A stretch of DNA of 64,000 nt, from contig JAMWET010007210.1 of NCBI GenBank assembly GCA_024036415.1, positions 201,001-265,000 of the forward strand, given 5' to 3'. Shown here one piece after another: positions 61,189 through 64,000 of the stretch. Source of the DNA: Prochilodus magdalenae (lineage: Eukaryota; Chordata; Actinopteri; Characiformes; Prochilodontidae). Every line of letters starts with the position of its first letter. The first letter of the stretch is position 1. Both the position numbers and the translations under genes were made by a program. Below the pieces are notes generated by a model. That model searched no databases. It saw nothing but the letters and a program-made list of their open reading frames with translations, and was not told the DNA's origin.

Positions 61189-61278
61189 ATGATGACCTTG
61201 ACGAGGACCTTGAAGCCAGATCAAATCATGAATGGTCAATACAGCTGTGAGCAGGGTCCAGTGCAGCTCGGAGATGCA
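61189..61278 (+). CDS. candidate coding exon A, unidentified protein
   Basis: ATG at 61189 has A at -3. The frame continues open for 30 codons (MMTLTRTLKPDQIMNGQYSC, then EQGPVQLGDA) and ends at gtaagt (61279), in phase 0. The next segment B begins in phase 0 after a cattttgtag acceptor. Together with segments at 61412 and 61809 it may form one gene. No family was recognised, and the exon could still be a chance frame. Confidence 0.3.
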
Positions 61279-61411
61279 GTAAGTGTATAGAGAACTCGAC
61301 TGCTGACTCCAGCTGTGTGTAAACACTGAAGGATATAGCTGTGTTGAGGATGCACCCGAGGGAGAAGCATGTCTTGGTTTTCACAACGCTGACGGTGGGG
61401 CCATTTTGTAG

Positions 61412-61475
61412 GACCCTTCAAAGGCATCTGAAAAAAACATCCTTCGTTTGATAGAACAAAGTGTGCGAGCCACAA
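61412..61475 (+). CDS. candidate coding exon B, unidentified protein
   Basis: After ggccattttgtag the sequence reads DPSKASEKNILRLIEQSVRA in frame with exon A's phase. The likely donor (gtgggg at 61476) is weak. The text is helix-like (ILRLIEQSV). The intron from A would be 133 bp, a normal size in teleosts. Confidence 0.3.
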
Positions 61476-61808
61476 GTGGGGAGATGCAGCTCGGGGGTTT
61501 TTAATGAAACATAAAGAAGCATTGTTATTATTATTAATATTATGATTTAAAGATAAGATGCTGCTTTGCTACCTCATCAGTGCTCAGGTCCTCTCAGCTG
61601 TGCATGACTGGAGAGCCGCTTTTGTATACCAGTGCTAGGAAGGTCTTGTCCCTGGATCTATTGTCCCTGTATGCACAGGGAAGTGAACCACTTTGGTGCT
61701 CCAGCTGTGATTGTTTGGAATCCTGTTTTGCTCTTTGAGTGCTTTTGCACACAGTCCTAATCTCTGTACCTCTGTAGTTTGAGCTGCCCCCCTTTCCTCT
61801 TTACATAG

Positions 61809-62032
61809 CGGTCAAGCAGCGGCACTGGACAAGCTGCTCTGCGTTTTGGAGAGAGCGGAAAGCTTTCAGAAGCTGAAACATCGAGTGTCTCCACACATAA
61901 CACGGATGCTTGTAGCCCTGTTGGAGATCCTTTATGAGATTCATTTGCGGTTTAACAAAAAGGACCAGTTGCTGGGACACGGGCAGTCCATCAACTTGGC
62001 CGTTGCTAAGGCAGTGCCAGTGTTATTGGTCA
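61809..62032 (+). CDS. candidate coding exon C, helix-rich unidentified protein
   Basis: This is the strongest of the candidate exons. The acceptor has a strong pyrimidine tract (cccccctttcctctttacatag, ending 61808) and the donor is a consensus gtgagt at 62033. The 74 codons between read GQAAALDKLLCVLERAESFQ, then KLKHRVSPHITRMLVALLEI, then LYEIHLRFNKKDQLLGHGQS and INLAVAKAVPVLLV. Regularly spaced Leu/Val/Ile suggest paired helices of HEAT/ARM type, though no family was recognised. An alternative acceptor at 61819 would fit the phase left by exon B. It could be an exon of a gene that continues beyond the window, or a pseudogene fragment. Confidence 0.45.
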
Positions 62033-63021
62033 GTGAGTGTATGTCATCCATAATGCCACATTTTCACCTCCCAAAAAATCACTTGTGGTGCTGTTCAAGA
62101 TGTAATGAAGATATAGTAATTCATGTGTTTGAATTCACTGTCATTTAAACAAATGATTATAATAAAAATCTGCTTAGTCCCATAAAATGCAGATAGAACA
62201 ATGTCTTCTGGTTTTATTGCGACAGTGCCTAAATTGTGGCTGGGGAAGACATCGCATGTATGTTTTGTGTTATAACAACCATAATCTGTCTTATCCACAT
62301 GGGTGGTGTAGATACAGAAACATGGTGAAAGGTAAAGTAGAATTTAAAGTCAAAACTGTTGACCACACGAACCAACGCCGCCCCAGTGCTGTGGTTAGAG
62401 TGGTTAGAAATCGGTCTAAATTGATCAGACAGGATCCATGTTACTCTTCCGTAGTAGAGGCTTCACTGAGGCTGTCTTAACAACGTCTGGAAAACATCTG
62501 TTGGCAGAGAACTGTTTACCAAAGTTAAGACATCATTCTGAACACAGTCCGACGCCCTCTTCAGGAACGAAGTGGGAACAGGATTAAGATCAAATGTGGA
62601 TGGACTTAATTTGTTGATAGTAAGATCCTGATAGCGATAACAGTAAGATCATTGCTGATGTGTGCGACTGATGTATCAGGAAGGTAATTGGGACTTGTTC
62701 CAGCTTGCTGAGTCATGCTGTGTCTTATTAATGCTATTCTTCGCAGGGTTTGGAAGTAAAGTCCCTATAGGACACATTAGCAGAACAGTAGGACTGATTA
62801 GTCAGTCTTTGATGGAGGGAAGGACTCTGTGTGTATTATAAAACTGTGTGGATATTTTCTTAGCGTTATTATAGTGAGATATTCCTCCATAAGAGATCTG
62901 ATTTAAATTCTCCCAAACTGGCATATTTCCTGATTTATCCGATGGCCTTATCTAAGCTCTCTGACCACATGATAGACCCACAGTAGTTTGGGTGTGGGTC
63001 ATTTCTGCAGTAGAGAGCCAG
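62033..63021. other. presumed intron/intergenic DNA
   Basis: No clear exon. A good acceptor (attaatgctattcttcgcag, ending 62746) is followed by about 30 open codons (FGSKVPIGHISRTVGLISQS) without a good donor. Confidence 0.3.
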
Positions 63022-63276
63022 TCACTCCCAGAATGCAGAGAGCGCATAGAGCCTGCTGAACACCTCGCTTTCTCTCCTGAAGGTGGGCAGAGGTCCTGAG
63101 ATGTCAGCCCTGGCCTCGGTCATCTTTGTAACAGCATCTAACAGTGAGGTGAAATGCTCCTTGAAGACTTTGCTCCTGCAGAATAAGATGTCCTCCACCC
63201 CCGCGCCTCCAACTTCCACTGCACCAGCATCCTCATGTCTGCTTAGGGTTGCGGGATACCACATGGAGATGTTCAA
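63022..63276 (-). pseudogene. LINE ORF fragment with SGNH-esterase-like domain
   Basis: On the - strand, SKVFKEHFTSLLDAVTKMTE followed by ARADISGPLPTFRRESEVFS and RLYALSAFWE matches, from memory, the esterase-like (SGNH hydrolase) ORF of fish LINE retrotransposons, where the pattern is EILK-F-LL, ISGPLPT and F-RL--LN-WL. The next codon, normally W of NWL, is TGA (63022-63024), and the downstream frame still reads LALYCRND, so one nonsense change broke the ORF. The catalytic Ser and the reverse transcriptase are absent. It is a 5'- and 3'-truncated copy. Confidence 0.7.
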
Positions 63277-63476
63277 GATCGGGGAGCCTGGAAAGGAAAG
63301 AACGGGGGACAGCAGCGTCCAATCACTAGAGGATTAGAAGACTTTGAGAAGAGCTGGTGATGAAATCCAGTGGAGGCAGTGAAGACCTTTCTCTTTCCGC
63401 GGCCAGTGTTCCTACCACCACTCGGGATTGGGGGTGACGTTTGGGAATCCCTGTGTTAGCTGTGGTAATAAAGCAG

Positions 63477-63585
63477 GGTCCGAGGTCGGATGCTCCAGGA
63501 CAGCCCTGACCTGCTGATCCAGTTGCTTCAGTGCTGTGCTCGGTGGCTGGAGTTCACGTTCTCTGCGTCCACAGAGGAAACACAG
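63477..63585 (+). CDS. candidate coding exon D, unidentified protein
   Basis: The frame reads VRGRMLQDSPDLLIQLLQCC followed by ARWLEFTFSASTEETQ, opening after taataaagcag (acceptor ending 63476) and closing at gttaag (donor at 63586). An in-frame TAA lies at 63469, just inside the intron. The acceptor pyrimidine tract is weak and the phase does not join exon C directly, so another exon would be needed between them. Helix-like Leu pattern as in exon C. May be the same gene or chance. Confidence 0.3.
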
Positions 63586-64000
63586 GTTAAGGTCAGAAAC
63601 GGAGAGAAGTGTTATAAGACGAGCGGGAATTCACAAATTAACGCACATGGACAAATGTTCCGTGTTCTTCTTTGGAAGCATATACAACGTGTGAATCCTG
63701 GGATGTGTTCAGTCGAACATGCCGCACGCTGTACTCTGTTATTAAATTTAAGACCCATGTAGCTGTTCATCTCGCCCTCCACTTATGAGTCAGGGGGTCC
63801 AAAACAATGTAACTAGAGGGGAGTAAATCTTGCATGTGATCAGGTGAAATATTCATTTTCCTTTATGGAAGGAGAAGAAAGAAATGAGGCTGCTCAGTAT
63901 TCTCTCTGGACTTCAGAGGAGAGTAAAACAGAGGTATCAGTCAAGCCTAGGATTCATTAAACTAGGTTTTCTTCATTTGAGGGTTGGTGTACATATACGT
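63586..64000. other. end of window, nothing further recognised
   Basis: The open frame at 63490 continues past the donor to 63762, but after 63585 it loses its helix-like character. No other feature seen. Confidence 0.4.

Overview
The window reads as vertebrate nuclear DNA, almost certainly from a ray-finned fish and probably a teleost. It has long non-coding stretches, intron-type splice signals, AT-rich DNA with CpG pockets, many CT/GA and TA microsatellites, and fish-style transposon remnants: Tc1-like elements, tRNA-derived SINEs with the common fish LINE-type tail, and gypsy-like solo LTRs. There are no operons, Shine-Dalgarno sites or long bacterial ORFs. Most long open frames are chance frames or translated simple repeats.

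The one gene that can be named is on the + strand at 14048-14354. It is the beta-specific first coding exon of a neurexin, best matched to neurexin-2 beta (nrxn2). It encodes a long signal peptide and the histidine-rich beta-neurexin N-terminus, and it ends at a consensus splice donor. The 1.5 kb upstream is pyrimidine-rich, has some CpG, and is the likely promoter/5'UTR. It contains a short upstream ORF that stops one base before the main ATG and a good-looking splice acceptor. The shared LNS6 exons that should follow were not found, so the DNA downstream is read as a long nrxn2 intron and then intergenic DNA.

Near the right edge, on the + strand, several short open segments are bounded by plausible splice sites (about 61189-61278, 61412-61475, 61809-62032 and 63477-63585). 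Together they may be the start of an unidentified helix-rich protein. This is the most speculative gene call. A LINE-type SGNH-esterase fragment lies on the - strand at 63022-63276, between the last two segments.

By region: 1-1220 holds nothing recognisable; 1221-1760 is a GA-rich microsatellite with a higher-order unit; 3928-4739 is a 47-bp minisatellite of about 17 units; 7224-7450 and 17147-17592 carry three copies of a short inverted-repeat element; 8944-9475, 26860-27286 and 42108-42622 look like solo LTRs; 23459-23549 and 31225-31540 are further minisatellites; 28773-29231 is a non-autonomous DNA transposon; 33271-33606 and 38824-39024 are - strand Tc1 transposase fragments; 35289-35499, 44603-44817 and 56980-57019 are SINE copies or tails; 46454-46984 is an internally deleted Tc1-like element inside a TA microsatellite; 58400-59330 is an unusual pyrimidine-rich tract. 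The remaining DNA is non-coding as far as can be seen, with some stretches that resemble conserved non-coding sequence.
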